Source of the DNA: an uncultured Collinsella sp.
GTDB taxonomy: Bacteria > Actinomycetota > Coriobacteriia > Coriobacteriales > Coriobacteriaceae
Direction: 5' to 3'
Assembly: GCA_934655755.1 (NCBI GenBank)
Contig: CAKUHA010000012.1
Coordinates: forward strand, 1-46,385
DNA length: 46,385 nt
Part shown: positions 1 to 8,911 of the stretch, piece by piece
Position numbering within the stretch: position 1 is the first letter of the stretch
How the letters are laid out: every line of letters begins with the position of its first letter
Translations under genes and position numbers: made by a program
The notes under the pieces: model-generated
Databases searched by the model: none
What the model was told of the DNA's origin: nothing
What the model saw: the letters and a program-made list of their open reading frames with translations, nothing else

Positions 1-35
1 TCAACTGACTGTCTAATATCTAGGGGAGGATCGCG

Positions 36-3000
36 ATGCAGGCAGATTCCGCTCAGCAGCAGGGCCTTTATCGCCCCGAATTCGACCACGATGCATGCGG
101 CATCGGTGCGCTTGCCGATATCAACGGCGAGCGCCATCACCAGATTCTGGACGACGCGCTGTCCATTCTGGTCAACTTGGAGCACCGCGGCGGCACCGGA
201 CTCGAGAAGAACACCGGCGACGGCGCCGGCATCCTGTTCCAGGTTCCGCATCACTTTTTCCGCAAAGAGGCTCAAAAGTGCGGCCAGATTCTGCCGGCAG
301 AGGGCGACTATGGCGTGGCCATGCTGTTCTTCCCGCAGGATGACAAGGGCGTAGAGGATGCCCGTCGCGTGTTTGAGGAGGGCTGCGCCGAGGCCGGCGT
401 GCCGCTGCTCTTTTGGCGCGAGGTGCCCGTCGACCCGCACGACCTGGGCGAGACGGCCCGCGCGTGCATGCCCACCATCCTGCAGGCCTTCCTGGGCCGC
501 CCCGACGACACGCCCGCCGGTGACGCCTTCGAGCGCCGCCTGTACGTGTGCCGCCGCACCATCGAGAAGAAGGCCGACGCCGAGTTCGCCCTGCGCGACA
601 AGATTTTCTACGTGTGTTCCATGAGCTCGCGCACTATCGTGTACAAGGGCATGCTCGTCGCCACGCAGATGCGCCGCTTCTTTATCGACCTCAACGACGC
701 CGCCGTCAAGACGGCCGTGGCGCTCGTCCACTCGCGCTACTCCACCAACACCACGCCCAGCTGGGAGCGTGCGCACCCCAACCGCTTTATCATCCACAAC
801 GGCGAGATCAACACCCTCAAGGGCAACGTCAACTGGATCCGCGCCCGCGAACCCAACCTGTACAGCCCCGTGCTGCAGCACGATCTTGAGCGCGTGATGC
901 CCATCATCAACCGCGAGGGCTCTGACTCCGCGATTTTGGACAACGTGCTCGAGTTCCTGGTTATGAACGGTCGTCCGCTCACGCGCGCCGCATCCATGCT
1001 GCTGCCCGAGCCGTGGGACCACAACGGCAGCTTGAGCGAGGAGCGCCGCGCCTACGACGCCTACCAGTCCATGCTTATGGAGCCGTGGGACGGTCCGGCC
1101 GCTATCGCCTTTACCGACGGCCGCACCCTGGGTGCCGCCCTTGACCGCAACGGCCTGCGCCCGGCCCGCTACTACGTGACGCGCGACGGCCGCTTTATGC
1201 TGGCGAGCGAGGTGGGCACCATCGAGGTGCGCCCCGAGAACATCCTGACGAGCGGCTGTCTGGGACCGGGCCAGATGCTCGAGGTCGACTTTGCCCGCGG
1301 CCGCGTGATCTACAACGACGAGCTGCGTGCCCGTTACGCCAAGGAAAAGCCCTACCGTGATTGGATTGCCGAGGAGACGCTGACGGTCGACGCGCTCGAC
1401 AAGCCCGCCGCGGAGACGCCCGCCGAGGATGCCGAGGTGCCCGCTGCCGTGCGCATGGCCAAGCTCGGCTATCACTGGGATGACGTCGACGAGGTCGTGC
1501 GCCCCATGGCCCAGCAGGGCAAGGCCCCGCTTGCCTCGATGGGCATCGACGCGCCGCTGGCCTGTCTGTCCAAGAAGACGCGCTCGTTCTACGACTACTT
1601 CTATCAGCTGTTCGCCCAGGTCACGAACCCGCCGATCGACGCCCTGCGCGAGCATATGGTCACCTCGACCACGCTCTACCTGGGCAACCACGGCAACCTG
1701 CTCGAGGACTCCCGCACCGCCTGCCAGTTGGTGCGCCTGGAGCGCCCGTTGCTCAACGAGGAGGAGTTCGACCGCATCTGCGCCATCGACCGCGTGGGCT
1801 TTAAGACCCGCCGCTTCCGTGCCGTCTACCGCCGCGATGCCGGCGAGGGCGCGCTGCAGACTGCGCTCAAGCAGCTTGCCGAGGACGTTGAGGCCGCAGT
1901 CCGCGATGGCGTGAACATCGTGGTGCTGAGCGACCGTGCTGCCACGGGCGAGGTGCCCGTGCCGTCGCTGCTTGCCGTGGGCTGCGTGCACAACCACCTG
2001 ATCCGCGCCGGCGTGCGTACCTTTGCCGACATCGTGGTGGAGTGCGGCGACGCCGTGTCCCCGCACGACTTTGCGGCGCTGGTGGGCTACTCCGCGAGCG
2101 GCATCTATCCGTACAACGCACATGTGTGCATCCGCGATCTGGCAGCACGCGGCGACCTGGGCGTGACGGCCGAGCAAGGCATCGCCAACTACAACAAGGC
2201 CGCGACGGCGGGCATCGTCTCCATCATGTCCAAGATGGGCATCTCCACGGTGCAGAGCTACCATTCGGCGCAGATCTTCGAGGCCGTTGGCTTTACGCCG
2301 GAGTTCGTCAACGCGTATTTCGCCGGCACGGTGAGCCGTGTGGGCGGTATGGGTGTCGAGGACGTCGAGCGCGAGCAGAATGAGCGCTATGACGCCGCGC
2401 TTGCCATCCTTAAGAGTCCGGCTCCCGATCAGCTGCCCACACTGGGCCTGACCAAGTGGCGCCCGTTCGGTGGCGAAGATCACCTGATCGACCCTCAGAC
2501 CGTCTACCTGCTGCAGACCGCCTGCCGTGAGGACAGCTACGACACCTTTAAGGAGTACAGCGCCCGCCTGCACCGCACCGGTCGTGCCGTGCGCCTGCGC
2601 GACCTGCTCGACTTTGACGGCAGCGGCCGCACGCCGATTTCGCTCGACGAGGTGGAGCCCGCGCTCAACATCGTCCGCCGCTTTAACACCGGCGCCATGT
2701 CGTACGGCTCCATCAGCAAAGAGGCACACGAGTGCATGGCCATCGCCATGAACCGCCTGCACGGCCGCTCCAACTCCGGCGAGGGCGGCGAGGATCCGCG
2801 TCGCGAGACCCCGCTGGCCAACGGCGACTCCAAGAACTCCGCGATCAAGCAGGTGGCAAGCGCGCGCTTTGGCGTGACGAGCCGCTATCTTTGCAGCGCC
2901 TTTGAGATTCAGATCAAGATGGCCCAGGGCGCCAAGCCCGGCGAGGGCGGCCACCTGCCCGGCAAGAAGGTCTATCCCTGGATCGCCGAGGTCCGTCAGT

Positions 3001-4733
3001 CCACGCCCGGCATTGGCCTGATCTCGCCTCCGCCGCACCACGACATCTACTCCATCGAGGACCTGGCAGAGCTGATCTTTGACCTTAAGAACGCCAACCC
3101 CGGCGCGCGCGTGTCGGTCAAGCTGGTCAGCGAGGCCGGCGTCGGCACCATCGCCACCGGTGTGGCCAAGGGCGCTGCCGACAAGATCTTGATCAGCGGC
3201 CACAATGGCGGCTCGGGTGCCGCGGCGCGCGATTCCATCTGGCATGCGGGCCTGCCGCTGGAGCTTGGCCTTGCCGAGGCTCAGCAGACGTTGCTGCAAA
3301 ACGGCCTGCGCTCCCGCGTGGTGCTCGAGGCCGACGGCAAGCTCATGGACGGCACCGACGTCGCCGTCGCCTGCCTGTTGGGCGCCGAGGAGTTTGGCTT
3401 TGCTACTATGCCGCTCATCTCCATGGGCTGCCTCATGCAGCGCGACTGCCAGCAGGACACCTGCCCGGCCGGCATCGCTACGCAAAACTGCCGCCTGCGT
3501 CGCGGCTTCCGCGGCAAGCCCGAGCACGTTGAGCACTTTATGCTCTTTGTTGCCGAGCAGCTGCGCGAGGTCATGGCGAGCCTGGGCTTCCGCACCGTCG
3601 ACGAGATGGTCGGCCACCCCGAGTGCTTGCGCCAGGTCGAGGTCCCGGGCAACCGCAAGGCAAACCTGCTCGATCTGTCGCCCGTGCTGGCGAGCGCGAC
3701 CTGCGAGTTCGGTGCCCATATCCCGGGTGCCGACGGCCGTCACTTCCTGCCCCAGATGGCTGCGGACAGCGAGCTCGACAAGACGCTCGACTCCACGTTG
3801 TTCGTGCCCTATACGGCCGATGCCCGTGCGCACCTGCGTCCGATTCGCTTCCGCGCCGATATCGCCAACGTCAACCGCTGCGTGGGCACTATCCTGGGCA
3901 ACGCGGTGACCAAGGCGCATCCCGAGGGCCTGCCCGCCGGCTCCATTACCATCGATTGCGACGGTTCGGCCGGTCAGAGTTTTGGCGCGTTTCTGCCGCG
4001 CGGCATTACGCTCAACGTGTGCGGCGACGCCAACGACTACTTTGGCAAGGGCCTTTCGGGCGGCGAGGTGTCGGTGCGCCCCAACCCGCATGCGACCTAC
4101 AAGTTCGACGAGAACATCATCGTGGGCAACGTTGCGTTCTTTGGTGCCACGAGCGGCCGCGGCTTCATTAACGGCCTGGCCGGCCAGCGCTTTGGCGTGC
4201 GCAACTCCGGCGCCACTGTGGTGGTCGAGGGCTGCGGTAACCATGGCTGCGAGTACATGACGGGTGGTCTGGCGCTCATCCTGGGCGAGGTCGGGCAGAA
4301 CTTCGCCGCTGGCATGACGGGTGGCGTGGCCTATGTCTTTGACCAGTACGGCACGCTCGATGCCCGTGTGAACCACGAGAGCGTTGAGCTCAAGGCCCCG
4401 ACGGCCGGCGAGCTGGCGCAGATTCGCGAGCTTATCCAGGAGCACGTGGACGCGACGCAGAGCCCGCGCGGCATTAAGCTGCTCTACAGCTTTGAGACGA
4501 TGAGCAAGCATTTTGTGAAGGTCATTCCGACCGAGTACGAACGCGTGCTGGCGATTGTCGCTGCGGCCGAGGCCGTGGGCAAGACGCATGCGCAGGCTGA
4601 GGAGCTGGCGTTTGACGTTGTGACCGGTCGCGCGAGCGCCGCGGATGTTGCTCGCTTCGATGTTGCGGGCGGTGCTGCGGGTGCTGCGTCCGTGGCTGCC
4701 AGCTCTGTTGCTTCGACCAAGAAGGAGGCGTAA
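36..4733 (+). CDS. gltB: Glutamate synthase large subunit
   Basis: This is the 1565-residue large subunit of NADPH-type glutamate synthase, which makes two glutamates from glutamine and 2-oxoglutarate in the cytoplasm. The N-terminal amidotransferase starts at Cys21 in DACGIG, which in this family becomes the N-terminal nucleophile after removal of a short propeptide. The central and FMN-binding synthase domains follow. The [3Fe-4S] cysteines are seen as C-x5-C-x4-C in CLMQRDCQQDTCPAGIATQ. The C-terminal glycine-rich beta-helix (GXGXG) domain is complete. Length is normal for bacterial GltB. The ATG at 36 has GGGGAGG about 7 bases upstream. gltD begins 5 bp after the stop, so the two are co-transcribed. 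Only 35 bp of upstream DNA is present, so no promoter can be assessed. Identification is very secure. Confidence 0.98.
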   Translation: MQADSAQQQGLYRPEFDHDACGIGALADINGERHHQILDDALSILVNLEHRGGTGLEKNTGDGAGILFQVPHHFFRKEAQKCGQILPAEGDYGVAMLFFPQDDKGVEDARRVFEEGCAEAGVPLLFWREVPVDPHDLGETARACMPTILQAFLGRPDDTPAGDAFERRLYVCRRTIEKKADAEFALRDKIFYVCSMSSRTIVYKGMLVATQMRRFFIDLNDAAVKTAVALVHSRYSTNTTPSWERAHPNRFIIHNGEINTLKGNVNWIRAREPNLYSPVLQHDLERVMPIINREGSDSAILDNVLEFLVMNGRPLTRAASMLLPEPWDHNGSLSEERRAYDAYQSMLMEPWDGPAAIAFTDGRTLGAALDRNGLRPARYYVTRDGRFMLASEVGTIEVRPENILTSGCLGPGQMLEVDFARGRVIYNDELRARYAKEKPYRDWIAEETLTVDALDKPAAETPAEDAEVPAAVRMAKLGYHWDDVDEVVRPMAQQGKAPLASMGIDAPLACLSKKTRSFYDYFYQLFAQVTNPPIDALREHMVTSTTLYLGNHGNLLEDSRTACQLVRLERPLLNEEEFDRICAIDRVGFKTRRFRAVYRRDAGEGALQTALKQLAEDVEAAVRDGVNIVVLSDRAATGEVPVPSLLAVGCVHNHLIRAGVRTFADIVVECGDAVSPHDFAALVGYSASGIYPYNAHVCIRDLAARGDLGVTAEQGIANYNKAATAGIVSIMSKMGISTVQSYHSAQIFEAVGFTPEFVNAYFAGTVSRVGGMGVEDVEREQNERYDAALAILKSPAPDQLPTLGLTKWRPFGGEDHLIDPQTVYLLQTACREDSYDTFKEYSARLHRTGRAVRLRDLLDFDGSGRTPISLDEVEPALNIVRRFNTGAMSYGSISKEAHECMAIAMNRLHGRSNSGEGGEDPRRETPLANGDSKNSAIKQVASARFGVTSRYLCSAFEIQIKMAQGAKPGEGGHLPGKKVYPWIAEVRQSTPGIGLISPPPHHDIYSIEDLAELIFDLKNANPGARVSVKLVSEAGVGTIATGVAKGAADKILISGHNGGSGAAARDSIWHAGLPLELGLAEAQQTLLQNGLRSRVVLEADGKLMDGTDVAVACLLGAEEFGFATMPLISMGCLMQRDCQQDTCPAGIATQNCRLRRGFRGKPEHVEHFMLFVAEQLREVMASLGFRTVDEMVGHPECLRQVEVPGNRKANLLDLSPVLASATCEFGAHIPGADGRHFLPQMAADSELDKTLDSTLFVPYTADARAHLRPIRFRADIANVNRCVGTILGNAVTKAHPEGLPAGSITIDCDGSAGQSFGAFLPRGITLNVCGDANDYFGKGLSGGEVSVRPNPHATYKFDENIIVGNVAFFGATSGRGFINGLAGQRFGVRNSGATVVVEGCGNHGCEYMTGGLALILGEVGQNFAAGMTGGVAYVFDQYGTLDARVNHESVELKAPTAGELAQIRELIQEHVDATQSPRGIKLLYSFETMSKHFVKVIPTEYERVLAIVAAAEAVGKTHAQAEELAFDVVTGRASAADVARFDVAGGAAGAASVAASSVASTKKEA

Positions 4734-4738
4734 GTGCC

Positions 4739-6220
4739 ATGGGTAAGCCCGGTGCTTTTCTTGATATCGATCGTGTGACCCACGAGCTTCGCCCCGTGGA
4801 GGAGCGCAGCCGCGATTTCGATCCGCTGTACGTGGAGCTCGACGACGACGCGCGCCGCGCCCAGGCGAGCCGTTGCATGATGTGCGGCGTGGCGTTTTGC
4901 CAGATGGGCGCGAGCTTTGGCAAGGCGCGCCCGAGCGGCTGCCCGCTGCACAACCTGATTCCCGAGTGGAACGAGCTGGTGTACCGCGGCCGCTGGGACG
5001 AGGCCGCCGAGCGCCTGTCGCTCACCTCGCCCATGCCCGAGTTCACGAGCCGCGTGTGCCCGGCGCTGTGCGAGGCCGCGTGCAATCTGGGTTCAGTCGA
5101 CGGTCAGCCCACGACGATTCACGACAATGAGCGTGCGATCAGCGATCACGAGTGGGCCAACGGCGGTCCGCGCCGCTTTGAGCCGGCGGGGGAGGGCGCG
5201 CCCACGGTTGCCGTGGTGGGCTCTGGCCCTGCTGGCCTGGTGGCCGCATGGGAGCTCGCTCGCCGCGGCGCCCGCGTGACGGTGTTTGAGCGCGACGACC
5301 GCCCGGGCGGCCTGCTCATGTACGGCATCCCCAACATGAAGCTCGAGAAGTCCGTGGTCGAGCGCCGCGTTGCGCTCATGCGTGAGCTGGGCATTCTGTT
5401 TGAGCTGGGTGCCGACGTGAGCGACCCCAAGGTCGCTGCCAAGCTTGATGACTTCGACGCTGTTGTGGTGGCTGCTGGCGCCCGTGCTCCGCGTGGGCTT
5501 TCGGCTGTCAACATCGACGCCCCGGGCGTGGTGTACGCCGTGGACTACCTGACGGCTTCGACCGTTTCGGTGCTCGACGGCGGCGAGCCCGCCATTGACG
5601 CGCGCGGTCTGGATGTCGTGGTCATTGGCGGCGGCGATACCGGCAACGACTGCGTGGGTACCGCGGTGCGTCAGGGTGCGCGCAGCGTGCGCCAGTTTGA
5701 GTTCTTGCCGGCCGCGCCCGACAAGCGCGCGGCGAGCAACCCTTGGCCGCAGTGGCCCAATGTTAAGAAGACTGACTACGGTCAGCAGGAGGCTATCGCT
5801 GCCATGGGCGGCGAGATGCGTGCCTGGGGCGTGGACACGCTCGAGGTGCTGCTGGACAAGAAGGGCGCGGCCGCGGGCCTGCGCGTGGTCGATCTGGATT
5901 GGTCGGCCGGCAAGCCCGAGCGCATTGCGGGCTCCGAGCACGAGGTGCCGGCCCAGCTGGTGCTCATCGCCTGCGGCTTTACGGGTCCCGAGCATGGCGT
6001 ATTCGACGCCGTTGGCGTGCCTGTTGCCACCGCTGGTCGTCCGCTGCCGGTGATGGCTGCCGAGGGCTCGTACCTTGCGGCCCGCGTCGACGGCGTCGCC
6101 GCGGATGCCGCGCCGGTGTATGTGGCCGGCGACGCCCGCAACGGCAGCTCACTCGTGGTGAGCGCCATGGCCGATGCCCTCGCCTGCGCGGCCGAGGTCG
6201 CCGAGGCCTTGAGGCTGTAA
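4739..6220 (+). CDS. gltD: Glutamate synthase small subunit
   Basis: This 493-residue flavoprotein passes electrons from NADPH through FAD and iron-sulfur clusters to GltB. N-terminal iron-sulfur cysteines are visible at C46, C49, C54 and C68 and again at C107, C111 and C115. The FAD dinucleotide fold has GSGPAG at 161-166, and the NADPH fold has GGGDTG at 297-302. The C-terminal APVYVAGDARNGSSLVV segment is typical of the family. The ATG is 5 bp after the gltB stop. Its ribosome site AAGGAGG lies inside the last codons of gltB, which implies coupled translation. A hairpin terminator follows at 6234. Confidence 0.98.
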   Translation: MGKPGAFLDIDRVTHELRPVEERSRDFDPLYVELDDDARRAQASRCMMCGVAFCQMGASFGKARPSGCPLHNLIPEWNELVYRGRWDEAAERLSLTSPMPEFTSRVCPALCEAACNLGSVDGQPTTIHDNERAISDHEWANGGPRRFEPAGEGAPTVAVVGSGPAGLVAAWELARRGARVTVFERDDRPGGLLMYGIPNMKLEKSVVERRVALMRELGILFELGADVSDPKVAAKLDDFDAVVVAAGARAPRGLSAVNIDAPGVVYAVDYLTASTVSVLDGGEPAIDARGLDVVVIGGGDTGNDCVGTAVRQGARSVRQFEFLPAAPDKRAASNPWPQWPNVKKTDYGQQEAIAAMGGEMRAWGVDTLEVLLDKKGAAAGLRVVDLDWSAGKPERIAGSEHEVPAQLVLIACGFTGPEHGVFDAVGVPVATAGRPLPVMAAEGSYLAARVDGVAADAAPVYVAGDARNGSSLVVSAMADALACAAEVAEALRL

Positions 6221-6233
6221 GGTAGTCATTCAG

Positions 6234-6273
6234 GCGCGTCCCCAACGACTAGTCATTGGGGACGCGCTTTTTT
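6234..6273 (+). terminator. Rho-independent terminator after gltBD
   Basis: A perfect 12-bp stem (GCGCGTCCCCAA / TTGGGGACGCGC) with a 10-base loop is followed by a run of six T. It lies 14 bp after the gltD stop and ends the gltBD transcript. Confidence 0.93.
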
Positions 6274-6396
6274 GTCTAGTCGTCGGGGACACTCTTAACG
6301 TATGACTGCTCATTTGCTGACGTGCGGGCTCGCGGCGCCTTGCTGTTTTCGTGATGGCTGCGGCTGGCAAGCTCAAAATCTCTGTTTATTTGTCTA

Positions 6397-6453
6397 TGTT
6401 TAACTGGGGTTTTGCTTCGGTATAACGTATCGGTCAAGTGTCCCGTCAAGTGT
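6397..6453 (+). promoter_or_regulatory. Candidate promoter and tandem 9-bp direct repeat before the 6563 gene
   Basis: The 6274-6562 gap holds a possible -10 box TATAAC at 6421-6426 with TTTAAC at 6399-6404 (16-bp spacing). Just downstream are two copies of GTCAAGTGT at 6433-6441 and 6445-6453, 12 bp apart. This is a motif match only. The rest of the gap shows no gene. Confidence 0.4.
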
Positions 6454-6562
6454 TTGGTTAGCATCTGGTTTGCAGCCGAAGGCCTATTTTGCCCGCGCTT
6501 GCCTCGGTTGCTCGCCCTCTCCGTAAGCTCAAATTGAGGTCCATCAGTTTGAGGAGGATGTC

Positions 6563-7270
6563 ATGACTGACCAAGTTTTTGACCGGGGACGTCTGACCGA
6601 GGCCGTCGGTGACGATATTGCCGACATGGCCCAGTTTTGGATGCTGCGCAAGTTTCAGTTTTTGGAGTCGGCGCGCACACAGTTCGAAGTGATAGTCGAT
6701 CCATGGCTCAGCTATTGCGAAGAACCATCGCAAAGCGAAATCATGGCCTATAACATGGCATTTACCGATTGGCTGCTGTTCGAGCGTCCCTATTACCATG
6801 GCAAGACGCTGCTTGAGCTGTATGTGGACGAGCCGCCGGCGTCGCTTTCGCCTGCTTCGCTCAGGCGGCTCGAACAGGTGCGCGACACGCAGTATTTCTC
6901 GCGCTTTGGCATTTTGGACAAGGATCCTGCGACTGGTATGGTCGCGTTGCGCGACACGCGCACCGACCGTCGTTTTGATGTCTACGACCCACATATCGTG
7001 CAAAAAGAGCACTGGCGCGATGGTGCGATTGCGGTGCGTGTCGCCTGTGTTGACGATGTCTGGTTAACGGCGGGCCAGCTCTATCTGTATGACGTCGCGC
7101 GCCTGTGCGACACGGCAGTCGATGGACCGGGCGCGGTGCATCCAGAGGACCTGGAGGACGGTTTCGATACCTCGTGCATCAGCTTCTTCTTACGGCTGAT
7201 TCGCGACACCATGGGTGCGCGGGGACGGTACGTGAAGTCTCTCAATATTTACGAGCAGGAATGGGATTAG
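6563..7270 (+). CDS. Protein of unknown function (235 aa)
   Basis: I do not recognise this 235-residue protein. It is probably cytoplasmic: no signal peptide, membrane segment or metal motif is visible. The sequence is acidic and rich in aromatic residues (for example FLESARTQFEVIVDPWLSY and CISFFLRLIRDTMGARGRYV). The start is well supported, with GAGGAGG 5-6 bases before the ATG. It stands alone between the gltBD terminator and the first palindromic repeat cluster, which begins 22 bp after its stop. Codon use resembles that of the neighbours, so nothing points to recent transfer. Confidence 0.8.
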   Translation: MTDQVFDRGRLTEAVGDDIADMAQFWMLRKFQFLESARTQFEVIVDPWLSYCEEPSQSEIMAYNMAFTDWLLFERPYYHGKTLLELYVDEPPASLSPASLRRLEQVRDTQYFSRFGILDKDPATGMVALRDTRTDRRFDVYDPHIVQKEHWRDGAIAVRVACVDDVWLTAGQLYLYDVARLCDTAVDGPGAVHPEDLEDGFDTSCISFFLRLIRDTMGARGRYVKSLNIYEQEWD

Positions 7271-7292
7271 GGGATGGGGCCGCTGCCGGTTT

Positions 7293-7510
7293 GTCTCAAT
7301 CTGTAACATCTGGAGGCGATTCAGGTCCGTAACTGTTACAGATCGAGACGGAAGGTTGGCTGCCGATGAATTATCTCAATCTGTAACATCTAGCTGCTAA
7401 AAACCGGTCCACCTGTTACAGATTGAGACAAAGGGTTGGACCGCTGCCGAAAGATCTTGATCTGTAACAACTAGAGGCACAAAGACCGTCTTCCTGTTAC
7501 AGATTGAGAC
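7293..7510. repeat. Palindromic repeat array A (3 units of 57 bp)
   Basis: Three units lie at 7293-7349, 7373-7429 and 7454-7510. Each is a 16-bp arm close to GTCTCAATCTGTAACA, a 25-bp centre, and the inverted arm TGTTACAGATTGAGAC. Unit starts are 80 and 81 bp apart. The centres read ...AAAACCGGTC..., opposite to most units of arrays C and D. Units 2 and 3 and their spacer are repeated at 8616-8752 on the other side of the nuclease-like gene. The whole array lies between the stop of the 6563 gene and the start of the next gene. Confidence 0.9.
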
Positions 7511-7536
7511 GTTTGTCGGCAGCGGCAACGGCGGTG

Positions 7537-8607
7537 ATGGTTCGTTTGTCAGATTTGGTGGTGATGGAAGTGTCCAATACCGTCTGCAAGTATAGGCATG
7601 CGACTCGCAACACGTTGGCGCGGAACAGGATGCTCGCCCGGTTGAAGGATGCGACCAAGCAGGGAGCGTTGCTTGTAACCCATAACAATGCCGAGCTCAT
7701 GTGGCTGCGGCGTCATGTGGGAACCGATGATATCGCGGAGCCCGAGCCGCACCTGTTCTGTTTTCAGCATGATTGGGATGCGCTGACGCCGTCGGAGCGA
7801 TCGCTGCGGACCATCAAGGGGCTTGCGGAGTTTCATCCCGATTGGGCGTTTTGGGGATATGACGCGGCTCTTCTGTGGGGCTTGGAAGTGCCGAATGATT
7901 TGCTCGGTCTGCGTTTTCTTGTTAAGACGGGCTGCACCGCGGCGCTGAGCGGTGGGTGCAGGTTGCTGCGCCCGCAGATGGCGGGTGCGCTTGAGCGTGT
8001 CGACGGTGTGCGGGTGACGCCGTTTTGGCGCACGGTGGAGGATTGCCTGCTACGGGCGCCGTTTTCGTATGGGCTGGCGATTGCCGATTCTGCCTTGCGG
8101 GCGAAGGGTTCGTCGCGCGACGAACTGTGCGGGCGGCTTCGCGCCGATTGCGATGGTCGGCGTGGATATCGCAGGGCGCAGGTGATCGCGTCGCATGCGG
8201 ACGGGCTGTCCGAAAACGGCGGCGAGTCTCGCTTCCGGGCGTTCTTTATTGCGTACGGCTTTCCAGCGCCACAGTTGCAAGTGGAATTTCGCGATCCGCT
8301 CGATCCGAGCCAGGTGTTTCGCGTCGACTACTTCTGGACGCTCGAGGACGGGACGTGCGTGATCGGCGAACTCGACGGAAAGGGGAAGTATACACTGCAG
8401 GCCGGCGAGGACCGGAAGTCCGTCGACCCGTTTGTGGCGGAGCGTCAGCGAGAATCCCATCTAACGATGCTCGGGCACAAGGTGCTTCGGTTTACGTTCG
8501 ATGAGCTCAAGGACCCGGGGAGGCTGGTCGAGAAGATGAGGCTGGCGGGTATTCCGCAGCAGGCTGAGTTGGCTGAGGAATGGAAGCGTCAGTGGTATGG
8601 GCACTGA
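7537..8607 (+). CDS. AbiEi-like / DUF559-type PD-(D/E)XK nuclease-like protein
   Basis: This is a protein of about 356 residues. The N-terminal half (RNTLARNRMLARL..., then YDAALLWGLEVPN) resembles the AbiEi-type antitoxin/transcription-factor fold seen in actinobacterial proteins. The C-terminal 120 residues look like a DUF559/Vsr-type endonuclease fold. With this start, E230 lies in GGESRFRAFF, D264 in FRVDYFW, and E278 and K282 in IGELDGKGKY, in the order expected for a PD-(D/E)XK active site. The start is uncertain: ATG 7537 and ATG 7564 both lack a clear ribosome site, and the frame is open to a TTG at 7504 inside a repeat unit. The gene is flanked on both sides by the palindromic repeats and shares no operon. 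Actual nuclease activity and target are unknown; a type IV abortive-infection role is only one possibility. Confidence 0.75.
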   Translation: MVRLSDLVVMEVSNTVCKYRHATRNTLARNRMLARLKDATKQGALLVTHNNAELMWLRRHVGTDDIAEPEPHLFCFQHDWDALTPSERSLRTIKGLAEFHPDWAFWGYDAALLWGLEVPNDLLGLRFLVKTGCTAALSGGCRLLRPQMAGALERVDGVRVTPFWRTVEDCLLRAPFSYGLAIADSALRAKGSSRDELCGRLRADCDGRRGYRRAQVIASHADGLSENGGESRFRAFFIAYGFPAPQLQVEFRDPLDPSQVFRVDYFWTLEDGTCVIGELDGKGKYTLQAGEDRKSVDPFVAERQRESHLTMLGHKVLRFTFDELKDPGRLVEKMRLAGIPQQAELAEEWKRQWYGH

Positions 8608-8615
8608 GAGGGTTT

Positions 8616-8752
8616 GTCTCGATCTGTAACACCTGGCGGCTGAAAACCGGTCTTCCTGTTACGAATCGAGACAAAGGCTGGGTCCCTGCCGAAAGATCTT
8701 GTTCTGTAACACCTGGCGGACAAAACCAGGTCCTCCTGTTACGGATCGAGGT
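8616..8752. repeat. Palindromic repeat array B (2 units of 57 bp)
   Basis: Units lie at 8616-8672 and 8696-8752, starting 9 bp after the stop of the nuclease-like gene. They match units 2 and 3 of array A, including the spacer with the identical 16-mer CTGCCGAAAGATCTTG (7444-7459 and 8686-8701). The nuclease-like gene is therefore enclosed by imperfect direct repeats of about 138 bp, offset by 1242-1243 bp. The second unit has a decayed right arm (ending GATCGAGGT). Confidence 0.88.
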
Positions 8753-8865
8753 GTTTCGTGGTCGCGGTCACGGCTGGGGCGGAGTTCGTATCGGTCGCGC
8801 CCATCCCTTCGCCCCCTCTTCTCTCCGTTAACCGATATGTCCACATCAACCCCGCCGCGCTGGGC

Positions 8866-8884
8866 GATAATGAACAAATGTTCA
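8866..8884 (+). promoter_or_regulatory. Candidate -10 box and operator palindrome before the amidohydrolase
   Basis: GATAAT at 8866-8871 could be a -10 box. It abuts a perfect palindrome TGAACA-AA-TGTTCA at 8871-8884, which lies 27 bp before the start codon and could bind a dimeric repressor. No good -35 was found at the usual distance. Confidence 0.45.
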
Positions 8885-8911
8885 TGTTAATCGAGGGGGG
8901 AGGAGCCCGAT

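Noticed and set aside
1..35. Riboswitch before gltB
   Set aside because: Only 35 bases of upstream sequence are present and no structured leader can be judged.
7504..7536. TTG start of the nuclease-like gene at 7504
   Set aside because: It lies inside the right arm of a repeat unit and has no ribosome site; conserved-looking protein sequence begins further downstream.
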